DNA of 64,000 nt from Paenibacillus montanisoli. GTDB lineage: Bacteria; Bacillota; Bacilli; Paenibacillales; Paenibacillaceae. Shown here one piece after another: positions 9,205 to 19,292 of this stretch. Under the pieces are notes generated by a model. It saw nothing but the letters and a program-made list of their open reading frames with translations. It did not search any database and was not told where the DNA came from. The translations under genes and the position numbers were made by a program. The stretch spans positions 392,507-456,506 of the forward strand of contig NZ_QLUW01000006.1 of the NCBI RefSeq assembly GCF_003268025.1. Direction: 5' to 3'. How positions within the stretch are numbered: the first letter of the stretch is position 1; each line of letters starts with the position of its first letter.

Positions 9205-10884
9205 ATGACGCAGTCTGCTAAATTCGATATCAGATGCCTTCATTCGCTCGTGAAAGTATTCGCGGATGAGGAGCTTCGCGAGCCTTCGTTCGAGGAAGGA
9301 ACGGCTCTGCTAGGCGAGTATTATTCCTTCCAGGTGGCCTGCCGCGCCGCTTATTTGATGAAAAATATCCGGGTAACCGCCGAATCGGATCTCGGTGAAG
9401 CCATTTCCATCCGCAGCGTTGGACTGGCGCCTTCCGAGCTGACGAATTATAACGATTACGACGATTATTTGCTGCGGACGACGCCGGGTTTGTACCCTGA
9501 CCCGCTGTACCCTCTGCTGGACGGCGGTACCGTGCACGCGCTTCCGGAGCAGTGGCGCTCGGTGTGGGTGACGGTTAAGCTGCAAGCGGACACTGCTGCA
9601 GGCGTTCATCCGATCGTCATCCGATTTGCGGAGGAATCCGGCACTCTGCTAGGGGAAGCGACGTTCCGGTTGGACGTGATCGGCGCCGCGTTGCCGGAGC
9701 AGAAGCTGCTTCACACGGAATGGTTCTATCTGGATTGTCTCGCGACGCAGTACGGCGTGGACATCTTCTCGGAGGAGCATTGGCGCATCGTCGAAACCTA
9801 CGTCGACCATTATGCCGAATACGGCATGAATCTGATCTTGACGCCGCTTTTCTCGCCGCCGCTTGAGCTGGATTACGGCAAATACCGCCCGACTGTGCAA
9901 ATGGTCGGCGTAGAGCGCAACGATGGCCGATATGCGTTCGACTTCTCGCGTCTTGCGCGATGGGTGGAGCTTTGCCGCCGAAACGGCATCGAGCGCTTCG
10001 AGTTTTCCCATCTGTTTACGCAGTGGGGGGCGAGACATGCGCCGAAGATCATGGCTGTCGAGAACGGGGTAGAAGAGCAAATTTTCGGATGGGAGACCGA
10101 TGCGGCGGGAGACGAATACCGCAGCTTCCTGACGCAGTTTATGCCGGAGCTGATGCAGTTCATCAGGCAGCACGGGCTTGAGCAAAGCTGCTTCTTCCAT
10201 TTGTCGGACGAGCCGTCGCTGCATGATTTGGAGTCGTATACGAGCGCAAGCACGCTGGTCCGCTCGCTGTTCGAAGGAAGCGAATTCCCGATCATCGACG
10301 CGCTTTCGGAATTTGCGTTCTACGAGAAGGGACTGCTGACGCACCCTGTCGTATCGATCGAGCATATTCACCATTACATCGCCGGCAAGGCCGATCCGCT
10401 CTGGGCGTACTATTGCTGCTGCGAGTATAAGCACGGCGAATCGAACCGTTTCTTTAACATGCCGTCGGCCCGTAACCGGATCATCGGCGTTCAAATGTAT
10501 AAATACGATATGCAAGGTTTCCTGCACTGGGGCTATAACCACTGGTATTCGCAGCGTTCGCGCAGGGCGATCGATCCGTTTACGGTAACGGATGCCGATC
10601 ATGCCTTCCCGTCGGGAGATGCGTTCCTGGTATATCCGGGCGAGTCCGGACCGATTACGTCCATCCGGCTGGAGGTGCTGCGGGAGGCGCTTCAGGATAT
10701 CCGCGCGCTTCAGCTGCTCGAGGGTTACATCGGGAAGGAAGCGACAGTTGCGCTGCTTGAGGAAGGCATGGTAGAGCCCGTTACCTTCAGGAATTACGAG
10801 AAGGGCAGCGATTGGATAACCGGCATGCGTGAACGCGTCAACCGCAGGATCCATGCGTGCTTACAGGGGGAAACCGTATGTTAA
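9205..10884 (+). CDS. DUF4091 / GH123-like putative glycosidase (second copy)
   Basis: A 559-residue paralogue of the preceding protein. The shared landmarks are a TEWFYLDCLA segment matching the first copy's ITNWFSLPNMA, HLSDEP with D335-E336 as likely catalytic pair, QGFLHWGYNHW against EGFLHWGLNHC, and a terminal segment that turns ED(Y)E into QDIRALQLLE. Copies have diverged strongly, so they probably have different specificities rather than being a recent duplication. There is no signal peptide. AGGAGG at 9190-9195 precedes ATG 9205. The stop codon overlaps the start of the DUF5107 gene by 7 bases, which indicates translational coupling. Confidence 0.8.
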   Translation: MTQSAKFDIRCLHSLVKVFADEELREPSFEEGTALLGEYYSFQVACRAAYLMKNIRVTAESDLGEAISIRSVGLAPSELTNYNDYDDYLLRTTPGLYPDPLYPLLDGGTVHALPEQWRSVWVTVKLQADTAAGVHPIVIRFAEESGTLLGEATFRLDVIGAALPEQKLLHTEWFYLDCLATQYGVDIFSEEHWRIVETYVDHYAEYGMNLILTPLFSPPLELDYGKYRPTVQMVGVERNDGRYAFDFSRLARWVELCRRNGIERFEFSHLFTQWGARHAPKIMAVENGVEEQIFGWETDAAGDEYRSFLTQFMPELMQFIRQHGLEQSCFFHLSDEPSLHDLESYTSASTLVRSLFEGSEFPIIDALSEFAFYEKGLLTHPVVSIEHIHHYIAGKADPLWAYYCCCEYKHGESNRFFNMPSARNRIIGVQMYKYDMQGFLHWGYNHWYSQRSRRAIDPFTVTDADHAFPSGDAFLVYPGESGPITSIRLEVLREALQDIRALQLLEGYIGKEATVALLEEGMVEPVTFRNYEKGSDWITGMRERVNRRIHACLQGETVC

Positions 10885-12629
10885 TCCTTTCCGAGTGGAA
10901 GGAGCCTATGCTCGTACATGAGGTGCAGCCAAGCGGGCCTGTGCCTACCGTATGCGATGACGAGGGTATTTACCCGTATTCGAGCTTCTATTCGACGGCC
11001 GAACGGCCGGTGATTCGCAAGCTGCGCATGATCGCCATCGAGAATGAGTGGCTGAAGGTTACGGTATGTCCCGATTTGGGCGGCAAAATCCATGCCATAA
11101 CCGACAAAGCGAGCGGCAAAAACATGCTGTTCGACGCCGGTTCGGTGCGCCCGGTTCGCATCCTGCCGCGTATGGCGTTTATTAGCGGCGGGATCGAGGT
11201 CAGCTTCCCTATTGCGCATACGCCTGTGCAAATCGAAGCCGTGCATGCCATGGCCGAGCAAATCGGCGATCGGCTGTACATCTGGTGCGGCGAGCGTGAA
11301 GTGCGCTATGGCATGCACTGGACGGTGGAATACTCGCTGGGCGAGCAGGACCGGTTCTTGACGCAGCGGGCTACCTTCGTGAATCCGACCTCGCAAGCGC
11401 ATGCGTGGATGTCCTGGTCGAATGCCGCGCTTGCGGCGCGCCCGGATTCGGAATTCCATTTCCCTTCGGGCCCGGCGCTCCGGCATGCGGACGTGCTGGA
11501 AGAGATCGCTTGGGATGGCAGCCGCGAATACCGGCTGGCGGATTTTGACCGGATGCAGGGCTTCTTCTGGCGCAAGCCGGATGTCCATGCGTTCGGCATG
11601 TTTACGCCGAGCCTCGGCTGCGGACTGTACCACATCGCGGACCCGGCGCAGACGCCTGGCATTAAGCTGTGGCTGTACGGCCTAGGCCGCCATGAGGGCT
11701 GGGCTCATCAGACGGCTTACCGCAAGGAGAGCTATGTCGAGATCCAGGCGGGACCGCTGCTCGAGCAAGCGGATAACACGAAGCTGCAGCCAGGAGGACG
11801 GCATACGCATACGGAGTTCTGGATACCGAGCACCGTGCCGCTGAACATCCGGGAGCTTGAGCTTCCCGCTCCGCAGCTCGTGGACGTCAGCCGCATGCCG
11901 CTGTTCGATTGGGCGGAGCGAGCGGTGACGGCCCCTTGGCTGTCGCTGCTGGCGGCCTATGGCGCCTCCGATCCTGCGCGGCTTCCCGCTTCTCCGGAAC
12001 CCGAAAGCAACTGCTGGCCGCCGTCAGGCATGGAGCAGCTCGGCAATGCGCTGCAGTGGGCGGCGCAGGAGGCTGCCGAGGCTGCCAATTCGCCGCTTTG
12101 GACGTATTACCAGGCGGTATGGCTGGCCGGCTTGGGGCAGATGGACGAAGCGATTCAGCTGCTGCAGACGGTGAAGCTGGACTGCGCTTACGCGCTGCTT
12201 GGAAGGCTGCTGCGCGTCGTCAAGCAGGATTATGAAGCGTCGAGAGCCGCATACGACAGCATCGATTCCGCCGCATGGCAGCTGCACCCGCAGCTGTTCA
12301 TCGAACGGGATATGACGCTCGAGGGCATCGGGCGTTCAACGGTTGAGGAGCGCGAAGGTTGGTTCGAGCAGGTGGATTCCCTGCAGGACGACGGGCTGAT
12401 CGAACGCAAAGCCGTGCTTCTGTTTGATCGCGGCGAGCTGCAGGAGGCCAAAGCGCTCCTGTCCGAGCACCGGTTCGGCAATATCCATCAACGCTACGAG
12501 CGCACCATGCTGTGGATGCGAATCCACGAAGCGCTCGGCCAACCGGACGTCGACGTTCCCGTGCAACTAGGCGAGGATGATCTCGCCGTTTACGGCGCTT
12601 ACCGCGTCTCGGATACGCCGGAGAAATAG
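10878..12629 (+). CDS. DUF5107 domain protein with TPR-like C-terminus
   Basis: A 583-residue protein. The N-terminal 330 residues match the DUF5107 type, which I relate to aldose-epimerase/galactose-mutarotase-like beta-sandwich folds; conserved parts include DLGGKIHAI and FISGGIEVSFP. The C-terminal 200 residues are alpha-helical with TPR-like spacing. I chose ATG 10878 because CAGGGGG (10864-10870) sits at the right distance; an in-frame GTG at 10857 would bury that site. The gene is last in the operon and ends at a strong terminator. It may supply anomeric or structural processing of oligosaccharides for the preceding glycosidases; this is inferred from context. Confidence 0.75.
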   Translation: MLILSEWKEPMLVHEVQPSGPVPTVCDDEGIYPYSSFYSTAERPVIRKLRMIAIENEWLKVTVCPDLGGKIHAITDKASGKNMLFDAGSVRPVRILPRMAFISGGIEVSFPIAHTPVQIEAVHAMAEQIGDRLYIWCGEREVRYGMHWTVEYSLGEQDRFLTQRATFVNPTSQAHAWMSWSNAALAARPDSEFHFPSGPALRHADVLEEIAWDGSREYRLADFDRMQGFFWRKPDVHAFGMFTPSLGCGLYHIADPAQTPGIKLWLYGLGRHEGWAHQTAYRKESYVEIQAGPLLEQADNTKLQPGGRHTHTEFWIPSTVPLNIRELELPAPQLVDVSRMPLFDWAERAVTAPWLSLLAAYGASDPARLPASPEPESNCWPPSGMEQLGNALQWAAQEAAEAANSPLWTYYQAVWLAGLGQMDEAIQLLQTVKLDCAYALLGRLLRVVKQDYEASRAAYDSIDSAAWQLHPQLFIERDMTLEGIGRSTVEEREGWFEQVDSLQDDGLIERKAVLLFDRGELQEAKALLSEHRFGNIHQRYERTMLWMRIHEALGQPDVDVPVQLGEDDLAVYGAYRVSDTPEK

Positions 12630-12635
12630 AGATTG

Positions 12636-12670
12636 AGCTCCCCTTCAACTGCCGAAGGGGGGCTTTTTTT
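12636..12670 (+). terminator. Rho-independent terminator of the glycan cluster
   Basis: AGCTCCCCTTC pairs with GAAGGGGGGCT, followed by seven T, seven bases after the DUF5107 stop. It separates the glycan-use operon from icmF. Confidence 0.9.
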
Positions 12671-12723
12671 GGTTATAAGGGCATAGAGATAACAGACAAC
12701 GGTACCATTCGGAGGCGATCGGT

Positions 12724-15700
12724 ATGAACGAAGAGGTCAGTCGGTATGTGCCGGTTCATCGGGTTCGTTTCGTTACGGCATCCGCATTGTTTGACGGTCA
12801 TGACGCATCGATTACGATTATGCGCAGAATTTTGCAGGCAAGCGGCGCGGAGGTTATCCATTTGGGCCATAACCGGTCGGTCGGCGAGATTGTCAAGGCG
12901 GCGATCCAGGAGGATGTGCAGGGAATCGCGGTCTCGTCGTATCAAGGCGGGCATGTGGCATTCTTTAAATACATGGTGGATCAGCTCCGGGAGCGGGGTG
13001 CCGGCCATATCCGGATTTTCGGCGGCGGAGGCGGGGTCATTCTGCCTTCGGAGGCCGAGGAGCTGCACCGTTACGGCGTTTCGCGCATTTTCTCGCCCGA
13101 GGATGGCAGGCGCCTCGGGCTGCAGGGCATGATCAATTGCATGCTGGAAGCGTGCGATTATTCGACGGTGGCCGGCTTCGGCGATAAGCCCGAGCTGCTG
13201 GCAGCCGGAAACGACCGGATGACGGCCGGCTTCATGACGATGGCGGAGAAGCGGGTAGAGGCGGCTGATGCGGAGGAAGCCGGGCGGCTTGCCAAGGTAT
13301 TCGAGGAGATCGGCAAGCTTGCGGGAGCCGCTCCGGTACTGGGCATTACAGGGACGGGAGGAGCGGGAAAAAGCTCGCTCACCGACGAGTTCGTCCACCG
13401 CTTCCTGCAGCATTGCCCGGACAAACGAATCGCGGTGCTGTCGGTCGATCCGACGAAGCAAAAAACCGGCGGCGCGCTCCTCGGCGACCGCATTCGCATG
13501 AATGCCGTATACGCGGACCGCGTCTATATGCGGAGCTTCGCCACGCGGGGATCGCGAAACGAGCTGTCCGCCGCCATCAAGGATGCGATCGTGACGGCTA
13601 AGGCGGCAGGCTTCGATCTCATCGTCGTGGAGACGAGCGGCATTGGCCAGGCCGATAATCAAATCGCAGCGGTGGCAGATGTTCCCGTCTATGTCATGAC
13701 GAGCGAATACGGCGCGCCGAGCCAGCTCGAGAAGATCGAGATGATCGATTACGGCGACCTGATCGTCATCAACAAATTCGACCGGCGCGGCTCCGAGGAT
13801 GCGATGCGGGAAGTGAAGAAGCAGGTCCAGCGAAGCCGGCAGCAGTTCGACCGGAATTGGCAGGACATGCCGGTGTACGGCACCAATGCGAGCCAATTCA
13901 ATGACAGCGGCATGAACCGGCTGTTCGCGGCCATTATGCGCAAGCTGAACGAGCGGAACTCGGCTGGCGGCTGGCCGTCGCTTCCGGTCCATGACGCCGA
14001 TCCCGCGCAAACAGCGAAGCGTGCGATTATACCGGACGGGCGGAGCGGCTATTTGAGCGAAATCGCGCAGACGGTCCGGCAGTACAAGCGGCTCGCGAAG
14101 GAGCAAGCCGAGGCGGCCCGCATGTGCTACCGGATCGAAGGCGCGCTGGAGGCGGCGAAAGCCGCAGGCGACGAGCCGGCGATCGCATCGCTGGAGCGGC
14201 TGCGCGATGCGCATGCCGGCAAGCTGAACGAGACGTCGCAGAAGGTGCTTGCGGGTTGGCCGGCGATGGTGGAAGCCTACCAAGCAGCCGAGTTCACCAC
14301 GACGATTCGAGGGAAGCGGATCACGACGGAGCTATTTTCGACAACGTTATCCGGCCTTTCGATTCCTCGGGTGGCGCTCCCTGCGTACGAGGACTGGGGC
14401 GAGCGCATCCGATGGTCCTACCACGAGAACAGGCCTGGCGAATTCCCTTATACAGCCGGCGTATTTCCGTTCAAGCGCAAGGAGGAGGATCCGAAGCGGC
14501 AGTTCGCGGGCGAAGGAACGCCGGAGAGGACGAACCGGCGGTTCCACTATCTCTCCAAAGGCGAGAAGGCGAAGCGGCTCAGCACCGCATTCGATTCCGT
14601 CACGCTGTACGGGGAGGATCCCGCCTACCGGCCTGACATTTACGGCAAAATCGGGGAAAGCGGCGTCAGCGTCTGCACGATTGAGGACATGCGCAAGCTG
14701 TATGCCGGCTTTGACCTGTGCCATCCGGCCACTTCCGTTTCCATGACGATCAACGGGCCGGCTCCGATCATCCTCGCCATGTTTCTGAATACGGCAATCG
14801 AGCAGGAGCTTGAAGCCGCCGCCGCCAAGCTCGGCCGCCCATTAACCGCCGAAGAGGCGTTTGAGGTCAAGGAGCACACGCTCCGCACCGTTCGCGGTAC
14901 GGTTCAGGCGGATATTTTGAAGGAAGACCAAGGCCAGAACACCTGCTTGTTCTCTATGCCGTTCGCGCTGCGTATGATGGGAGACATTCAGCAGTATTTT
15001 ATCGAGCATGAGGTGCGTAACTACTACTCAGTCTCCATCTCCGGCTACCATATTGCCGAAGCGGGGGCAAATCCGATTACGCAGCTGGCGTTCACGCTCG
15101 CCAATGGCTTCACGTACGTGGAGTACTATCTCAGCCGGGGGATGCCGATTAACGCGGTCGCACCGAACCTGTCCTTCTTCTTCAGCAACGGGCTGGACGC
15201 CGAATACTCGGTCATCGGCAGAGTGGCGAGGCGCATATGGGCGGTGGTGATGAGGGATAAATACGGCGCCGACGAGCGAAGCCAAAAGCTCAAGTACCAT
15301 ATTCAAACTTCGGGCAGATCGCTGCATGCCCAGGAGGTCGACTTCAACGATATCCGCACCACGCTTCAAGCGCTCATGGCGATTCTGGACAATTGCAATT
15401 CCCTGCACACCAATTCCTACGACGAAGCCGTTACGACGCCGTCCGAGGAGGCCGTCCGCCGGGCGATGGCGATTCAGCTGATCATTAATAACGAGCTGGG
15501 ACTGATGCGGTGCGAAAATGTGCTGCAAGGCTCGTATCTGATCGAGCAGCTGACGGATCTGGTAGAGGAGGCAGTGCTGCTGGAATTCGAGCGGCTGCAT
15601 GTGCGCGGCGGCGTGCTAGGGGCGATGGAGTCCCAGTATCAGCGCGGCAAAATTCAAGACGAGTCGATGCTGTACGAAATGAAGAAGCACAGCGGGGAGC

Positions 15701-15993
15701 TGCCGATTATCGGCGTCAATACGTTTCTGAATCCGCAGCAGAAGGAGCTCGCGGCCGAGCTGACGGTCGCGCGGGCTACGGTGGAGGAGAAGGAACAGCA
15801 GATTGCGGGCTTGCTTCGCTTTCAGGAGCGCCATATGGATGCGGCGCCCGAAGCGCTTCGCCGGCTGAAGGAGGCCGCGGTAGGCGGCGGCAATCTGTTC
15901 GAGGAGCTCATGGAGACGGTCAAAGCGGCCAGTCTCGGTCAGATCACTCATGCGCTTTACGAGGTCGGCGGCCAGTACCGGCGCAATATTTAG
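12724..15993 (+). CDS. icmF: Fused isobutyryl-CoA mutase IcmF
   Basis: A 1089-residue fusion of all parts of an adenosylcobalamin acyl-CoA mutase. Residues about 10-150 are the B12-binding Rossmann domain, with D24-G-H26-D27 as the DxH cobalt-ligand motif. Residues about 200-420 are a MeaB/ArgK-type G-protein chaperone with P-loop GTGGAGKSS at 210-218 and NKFD. Residues about 540-1089 are the substrate-binding mutase barrel. It interconverts isobutyryl-CoA and n-butyryl-CoA and may also act on isovaleryl/pivalyl-CoA, as known for IcmF. GGAGGCGATCGGT precedes ATG 12724. The gene stands alone between two terminators. Confidence 0.95.
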   Translation: MNEEVSRYVPVHRVRFVTASALFDGHDASITIMRRILQASGAEVIHLGHNRSVGEIVKAAIQEDVQGIAVSSYQGGHVAFFKYMVDQLRERGAGHIRIFGGGGGVILPSEAEELHRYGVSRIFSPEDGRRLGLQGMINCMLEACDYSTVAGFGDKPELLAAGNDRMTAGFMTMAEKRVEAADAEEAGRLAKVFEEIGKLAGAAPVLGITGTGGAGKSSLTDEFVHRFLQHCPDKRIAVLSVDPTKQKTGGALLGDRIRMNAVYADRVYMRSFATRGSRNELSAAIKDAIVTAKAAGFDLIVVETSGIGQADNQIAAVADVPVYVMTSEYGAPSQLEKIEMIDYGDLIVINKFDRRGSEDAMREVKKQVQRSRQQFDRNWQDMPVYGTNASQFNDSGMNRLFAAIMRKLNERNSAGGWPSLPVHDADPAQTAKRAIIPDGRSGYLSEIAQTVRQYKRLAKEQAEAARMCYRIEGALEAAKAAGDEPAIASLERLRDAHAGKLNETSQKVLAGWPAMVEAYQAAEFTTTIRGKRITTELFSTTLSGLSIPRVALPAYEDWGERIRWSYHENRPGEFPYTAGVFPFKRKEEDPKRQFAGEGTPERTNRRFHYLSKGEKAKRLSTAFDSVTLYGEDPAYRPDIYGKIGESGVSVCTIEDMRKLYAGFDLCHPATSVSMTINGPAPIILAMFLNTAIEQELEAAAAKLGRPLTAEEAFEVKEHTLRTVRGTVQADILKEDQGQNTCLFSMPFALRMMGDIQQYFIEHEVRNYYSVSISGYHIAEAGANPITQLAFTLANGFTYVEYYLSRGMPINAVAPNLSFFFSNGLDAEYSVIGRVARRIWAVVMRDKYGADERSQKLKYHIQTSGRSLHAQEVDFNDIRTTLQALMAILDNCNSLHTNSYDEAVTTPSEEAVRRAMAIQLIINNELGLMRCENVLQGSYLIEQLTDLVEEAVLLEFERLHVRGGVLGAMESQYQRGKIQDESMLYEMKKHSGELPIIGVNTFLNPQQKELAAELTVARATVEEKEQQIAGLLRFQERHMDAAPEALRRLKEAAVGGGNLFEELMETVKAASLGQITHALYEVGGQYRRNI

Positions 15994-16001
15994 AAGAAAG
16001 G

Positions 16002-16045
16002 GGTAGAGCTTCAGCTGTCGCTGGAGACTCTACCTTCTTATTTTA
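16002..16045 (+). terminator. Terminator after icmF
   Basis: GGTAGAG (16002-16008) pairs with CTCTACC (16028-16034) around an inner CTTCAGC/GCTGGAG helix, followed by a T-rich stretch, TTCTTATTTT. Confidence 0.8.
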
Positions 16046-16080
16046 GGCAAGGCGCGATTTCCTATTTTTACATTTTATCA

Positions 16081-16140
16081 TTGACAATGAGAATCATTAT
16101 CGATTAATATAAGGCTAATTGATATTGATTCTCATTATTA
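16081..16140 (+). promoter_or_regulatory. Promoter with two Fur boxes
   Basis: TTGACA at 16081-16086 is followed, after 17 bases, by an AT-rich -10 region (TTAATA, 16104-16109). The stretch 16083-16101, gacaatgagaatcattatc, matches the 19-bp Fur consensus at 17 positions and covers the -35/-10 spacer. A second copy at 16121-16139 matches at 15 positions. This predicts strong iron repression of the transporter and heme-oxygenase genes that follow. Confidence 0.88.
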
Positions 16141-16157
16141 TTTAAGGGGCTGGTTTT

Positions 16158-17429
16158 GTGTTTTCGAAAGTTTTATCGCGTTCCATCTTAGCTGCGGCGG
16201 TGCTGCTCGCTCCGCTAACGGCAGGCGCAGGTCAAGCCGCGCAAGCATCAGGTTCATCGATTAGCGTTAAGCTGGACGGGAAGTCGTTGCCGCTAGATGC
16301 CGCTCCGAAAGTGATCAACGGCAGAACGCTCGTGCCTTACAGCAGTCTCGTTAAAGCGCTTGGCGGCAAAGCGACTTGGAATGCCGGCACGAAGTCGGTT
16401 TCGGCCGTTCAAGACGGCGTCACCGTGAAGCTGACGATAGGCTCGACATCCGCATACATAAACGGCGCATACAAATCACTGGATACCGCCCCGCTCATTT
16501 CCGGAGGCAAAACGTACGTGCCGCTTCGACTCCTCTCCGAGGCTTTCGGCAAATGGGTTACCTATAGCAAGAGCTTCGCCACAGTTTCAATCAATAGCAC
16601 GATGACTGTGACGACCAGCACGGGAGCCTTCACGCTGAAGAAGAAGCCTAGCCGCATCGTGACGCTTTCTTCCTCCGACACGGAAATCGTTTACGCGCTC
16701 GGCGGTACGGTAGTCGGCCGCTCGACCGCAATCGGCAAAGTTTACCCGCCTTCTGCGGCATCGGTGCCTGAGGTCGGCAGCTCGCACGGCATTAATTTCG
16801 AGAAACTGGCGACGCTGAAGCCGGATCTGGTTATCGCCAGCCCTGCGCTCAAGACGCAGCAGGCAACGATCGAGAAACTAGGCGCGCAGGTCATGTTCAA
16901 CTCGCATAACTCGTTTAAGGAAATCCAAGCGTCGATCCGTCTGTATGGCCGTATCCTCGGCCAAGAATCGAAAGCGGCGCAAATCATTAAAGAGATGAAC
17001 AACCAGGTCGACGATTTGAAGAAGCCGGCTTCGAAGCCGAAGACGCTGATCGTCTACGGCGCGCCGGGCAGCTTCGTCATTGCGCTTCCTAATAGCTATC
17101 CGGGCAACTTCCTTGAACTTGCGGGCGGCACGAACGTTGCAGCCTCGTTCAAAGGAATGGACGGCATGCCGCAGTATGCGGAGCTGAGCTTGGAGCGGGT
17201 CGTTGCCGCCGATCCGGACCTTATTCTCTTCATTACGCACGGCGACGCGGCGGAGGTGAAAGCAAGCTTCAAGAAGCAATTCGAGACGAATCCGGCATGG
17301 AAGAGCCTATCGGCTGTAAAGAACGATAAGTTTGAGGTGCTGCCGTCCGACCTGTTCGCGGCTAACCCGGGCATCCGCGCGCCTCAAGCGATCGAAACGA
17401 TCAATAAATGGCTGCTGACGGTGGACTAA
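16158..17429 (+). CDS. Iron/heme ABC transporter substrate-binding protein with copper-amine-oxidase-like stalk
   Basis: A 423-residue exported protein. A Sec signal peptide (about 1-30, ending TAGAGQAAQA) lacks a lipobox cysteine. Residues about 34-150 form a copper-amine-oxidase N-terminal-like domain (NGRTLVPYSSLVKALGG and KTYVPLRLLSEAFG); residues about 163-423 form a FecB/BtuF-type metal-chelate-binding domain beginning PSRIVTLSSSDTEIVYALGG. It captures an iron chelate, heme or cobalamin for the adjacent permease. With no lipid anchor, the N-terminal domain may tether the protein to the cell envelope; this is an inference. It starts at GTG 16158 after AAGGGG (16144-16149). The Fur boxes and the IsdG-type gene downstream favour iron or heme. 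Confidence 0.88.
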   Translation: MFSKVLSRSILAAAVLLAPLTAGAGQAAQASGSSISVKLDGKSLPLDAAPKVINGRTLVPYSSLVKALGGKATWNAGTKSVSAVQDGVTVKLTIGSTSAYINGAYKSLDTAPLISGGKTYVPLRLLSEAFGKWVTYSKSFATVSINSTMTVTTSTGAFTLKKKPSRIVTLSSSDTEIVYALGGTVVGRSTAIGKVYPPSAASVPEVGSSHGINFEKLATLKPDLVIASPALKTQQATIEKLGAQVMFNSHNSFKEIQASIRLYGRILGQESKAAQIIKEMNNQVDDLKKPASKPKTLIVYGAPGSFVIALPNSYPGNFLELAGGTNVAASFKGMDGMPQYAELSLERVVAADPDLILFITHGDAAEVKASFKKQFETNPAWKSLSAVKNDKFEVLPSDLFAANPGIRAPQAIETINKWLLTVD

Positions 17430-17433
17430 TCCG

Positions 17434-18462
17434 ATGGCTACCGTTGTATCCGGACAAAAGGCGCGTATAATTCGCATTTCCAAAGGGTTCAAGAGAGGCG
17501 GCGTGCTGGTTGTCGGCTTGGGACTTCTGATGCTGGCCGGTCTCTATGGCTTAATGTCAGGCGCGATTCCGATTCCGGCGCGCGAGGTGTGGAGCTCCTT
17601 GCTTCACGCCTCCGACTCGGAAGCGAGGCAAATCGTATGGAACCTGAGGCTGCCGCGTGTGCTGACGGGCATGCTTGCAGGCATTTGCCTTGCCATAGCG
17701 GGCTCGTTCCTGCAAGGCGTCTTCCGTAATCCGCTAGCAGATCCCGGCATCATCGGGGTATCCTCGGGAGGCGGTCTTGCGGCGGTCGTCATTATGATTC
17801 TATTTCCCGAGCAAATCGCCTACTTGCCGATAGCCGCTTTTCTAGGCGCGCTTGGCGCCGCGGCGGTTGTCTATGCCCTCTCCTGGAAGGGAGGCGCATC
17901 GCCGATCCGGCTGATTTTGGCCGGCGTAGCGGTTAACTCGCTGCTCGGCGCGGCGATGACGGCGCTGATGATTCTCAACAGCGAGAAGGTGCAGTCCGTG
18001 CTGCCTTGGATGTCCGGCAGCTTGAACGGACGGAGCTGGCCGCATTTCGACGCGCTGCTGCCCTACACCGTCGTTGGCATCATCGCTTCGGTCTTCTTGA
18101 TTAAGACCGCCAATCTGCTCGTGCTGGGCGACGATGCCGCGAAGCTGCTCGGAAGCCGCGTCGAAATCGGAAGGCTGCTCATCATTCTGCTTTCCACGTT
18201 TATGGCGGGGGCGGCTATCAGCATTGTCGGGATGGTCGGCTTTGTCGGTCTAGTCATTCCGCATATCGTCCGCTTGCTCGTCGGGAACGACTACCGGATT
18301 TTTCTGCCGATTTCCGCAATCGGAGGCGGTGTGCTGGTGATCGCCGCAGATACGGCGGCGCGCAGCTGGTTTGACCCGATCGAATTCCCGGTCGGCATTC
18401 TGCTGGCGCTGCTCGGCGCGCCCTTCTTTCTCTATTTGCTAAGGAAAGGAGTTAAACGATGA
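17434..18462 (+). CDS. FecCD-family ABC transporter permease
   Basis: A 342-residue polytopic membrane protein of the FecCD/BtuC type, with about nine or ten hydrophobic helices. Family hallmarks are RLPRVLTGMLAGICLAIAGS and the GFVGLVIPHIVRLL segment that contacts the ATPase. It probably acts as a homodimer that passes iron chelate or heme inward. It starts four bases after the binding-protein stop and overlaps the ATPase gene by four bases, so the three genes form one transport unit. Confidence 0.93.
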   Translation: MATVVSGQKARIIRISKGFKRGGVLVVGLGLLMLAGLYGLMSGAIPIPAREVWSSLLHASDSEARQIVWNLRLPRVLTGMLAGICLAIAGSFLQGVFRNPLADPGIIGVSSGGGLAAVVIMILFPEQIAYLPIAAFLGALGAAAVVYALSWKGGASPIRLILAGVAVNSLLGAAMTALMILNSEKVQSVLPWMSGSLNGRSWPHFDALLPYTVVGIIASVFLIKTANLLVLGDDAAKLLGSRVEIGRLLIILLSTFMAGAAISIVGMVGFVGLVIPHIVRLLVGNDYRIFLPISAIGGGVLVIAADTAARSWFDPIEFPVGILLALLGAPFFLYLLRKGVKR

Positions 18463-19268
18463 ATCCAGCATTAGCCGCAGATCAATTGAAATACGGGTAC
18501 GACCGTTCCGCACCGATCGTGAACGGCTTCAACCTTACGGTTGCTACAGGCGAGTGGCTGGGCATTGTAGGGCCGAACGGCTCTGGCAAATCGACCGTGC
18601 TTCGCATGCTTGCACGGCTGGCCGCACCGCATTCCGGCAAGATTGAAATGGAAGGCCTCGACATGGCGGACTTGGACAACAAAACGATTGCCCGTACGAT
18701 GACCATGCTGACGCAAACGCAGGAAGGCGCCTTGGATATTTCGGTCCGCGACCTGGTGCGCAGAGGACGAAATCCTCATCTGAAGTGGTATGAGGAATGC
18801 AGGGGCAAGCACGAGGATGTCGTGGATTGGGCGTTGTCCGTGACCAGCATGGCGGGGCTGCAGCACCGTTCCTTGGTTGAGCTGTCGGGCGGCGAGCGGC
18901 AGCGTGCCTGGCTCTCGATGTGCATGGCTCAAACGCCTCGGATCCTGCTGCTGGATGAGCCGACGACTTATCTGGATATCGCCCACCAGCTGGAGCTGAT
19001 GGAGTTGATTCGCGGCTTGAACCGGAATCAAGGCATTACGGTTGTAATGGTGCTGCATGACCTTAACCAGGCCGCGCGATTCTGCGACCGGATCGTTGCG
19101 ATGATGAACGGAGCGATCGTCAGGCAAGGCACCCCCGGCGACGTATTCAAGGTGGACTTCTTCCGCGAAGTGTTCGGCATCGAAGCGAAAGTGTACGACG
19201 ATGACGGCGTGCCGGTCTACCTGCCGAATGGCATCGTAAGCAAACAGCCTCATGAAGCGTCGGCCTAA
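18459..19268 (+). CDS. FecE-type ABC transporter ATP-binding protein
   Basis: A 269-residue cytoplasmic ATPase. Walker A GPNGSGKST is at residues 38-46, the signature is LSGGERQRA, and Walker B is ILLLDEPTTYLD with the H-loop in VMVLHDLNQAARFCD. These are the marks of the siderophore/heme/B12 uptake ATPases. The ATG overlaps the permease stop as ATGA. It energises import through the FecCD permease. Confidence 0.95.
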   Translation: MNPALAADQLKYGYDRSAPIVNGFNLTVATGEWLGIVGPNGSGKSTVLRMLARLAAPHSGKIEMEGLDMADLDNKTIARTMTMLTQTQEGALDISVRDLVRRGRNPHLKWYEECRGKHEDVVDWALSVTSMAGLQHRSLVELSGGERQRAWLSMCMAQTPRILLLDEPTTYLDIAHQLELMELIRGLNRNQGITVVMVLHDLNQAARFCDRIVAMMNGAIVRQGTPGDVFKVDFFREVFGIEAKVYDDDGVPVYLPNGIVSKQPHEASA

Positions 19269-19292
19269 ACTAACAGTTATAATGAGGAGGAG

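Noticed and set aside
12673..14283. 536-codon open frame on the minus strand
   Set aside because: Antisense to icmF, whose domains are all intact; low-complexity basic composition and no ribosome site.
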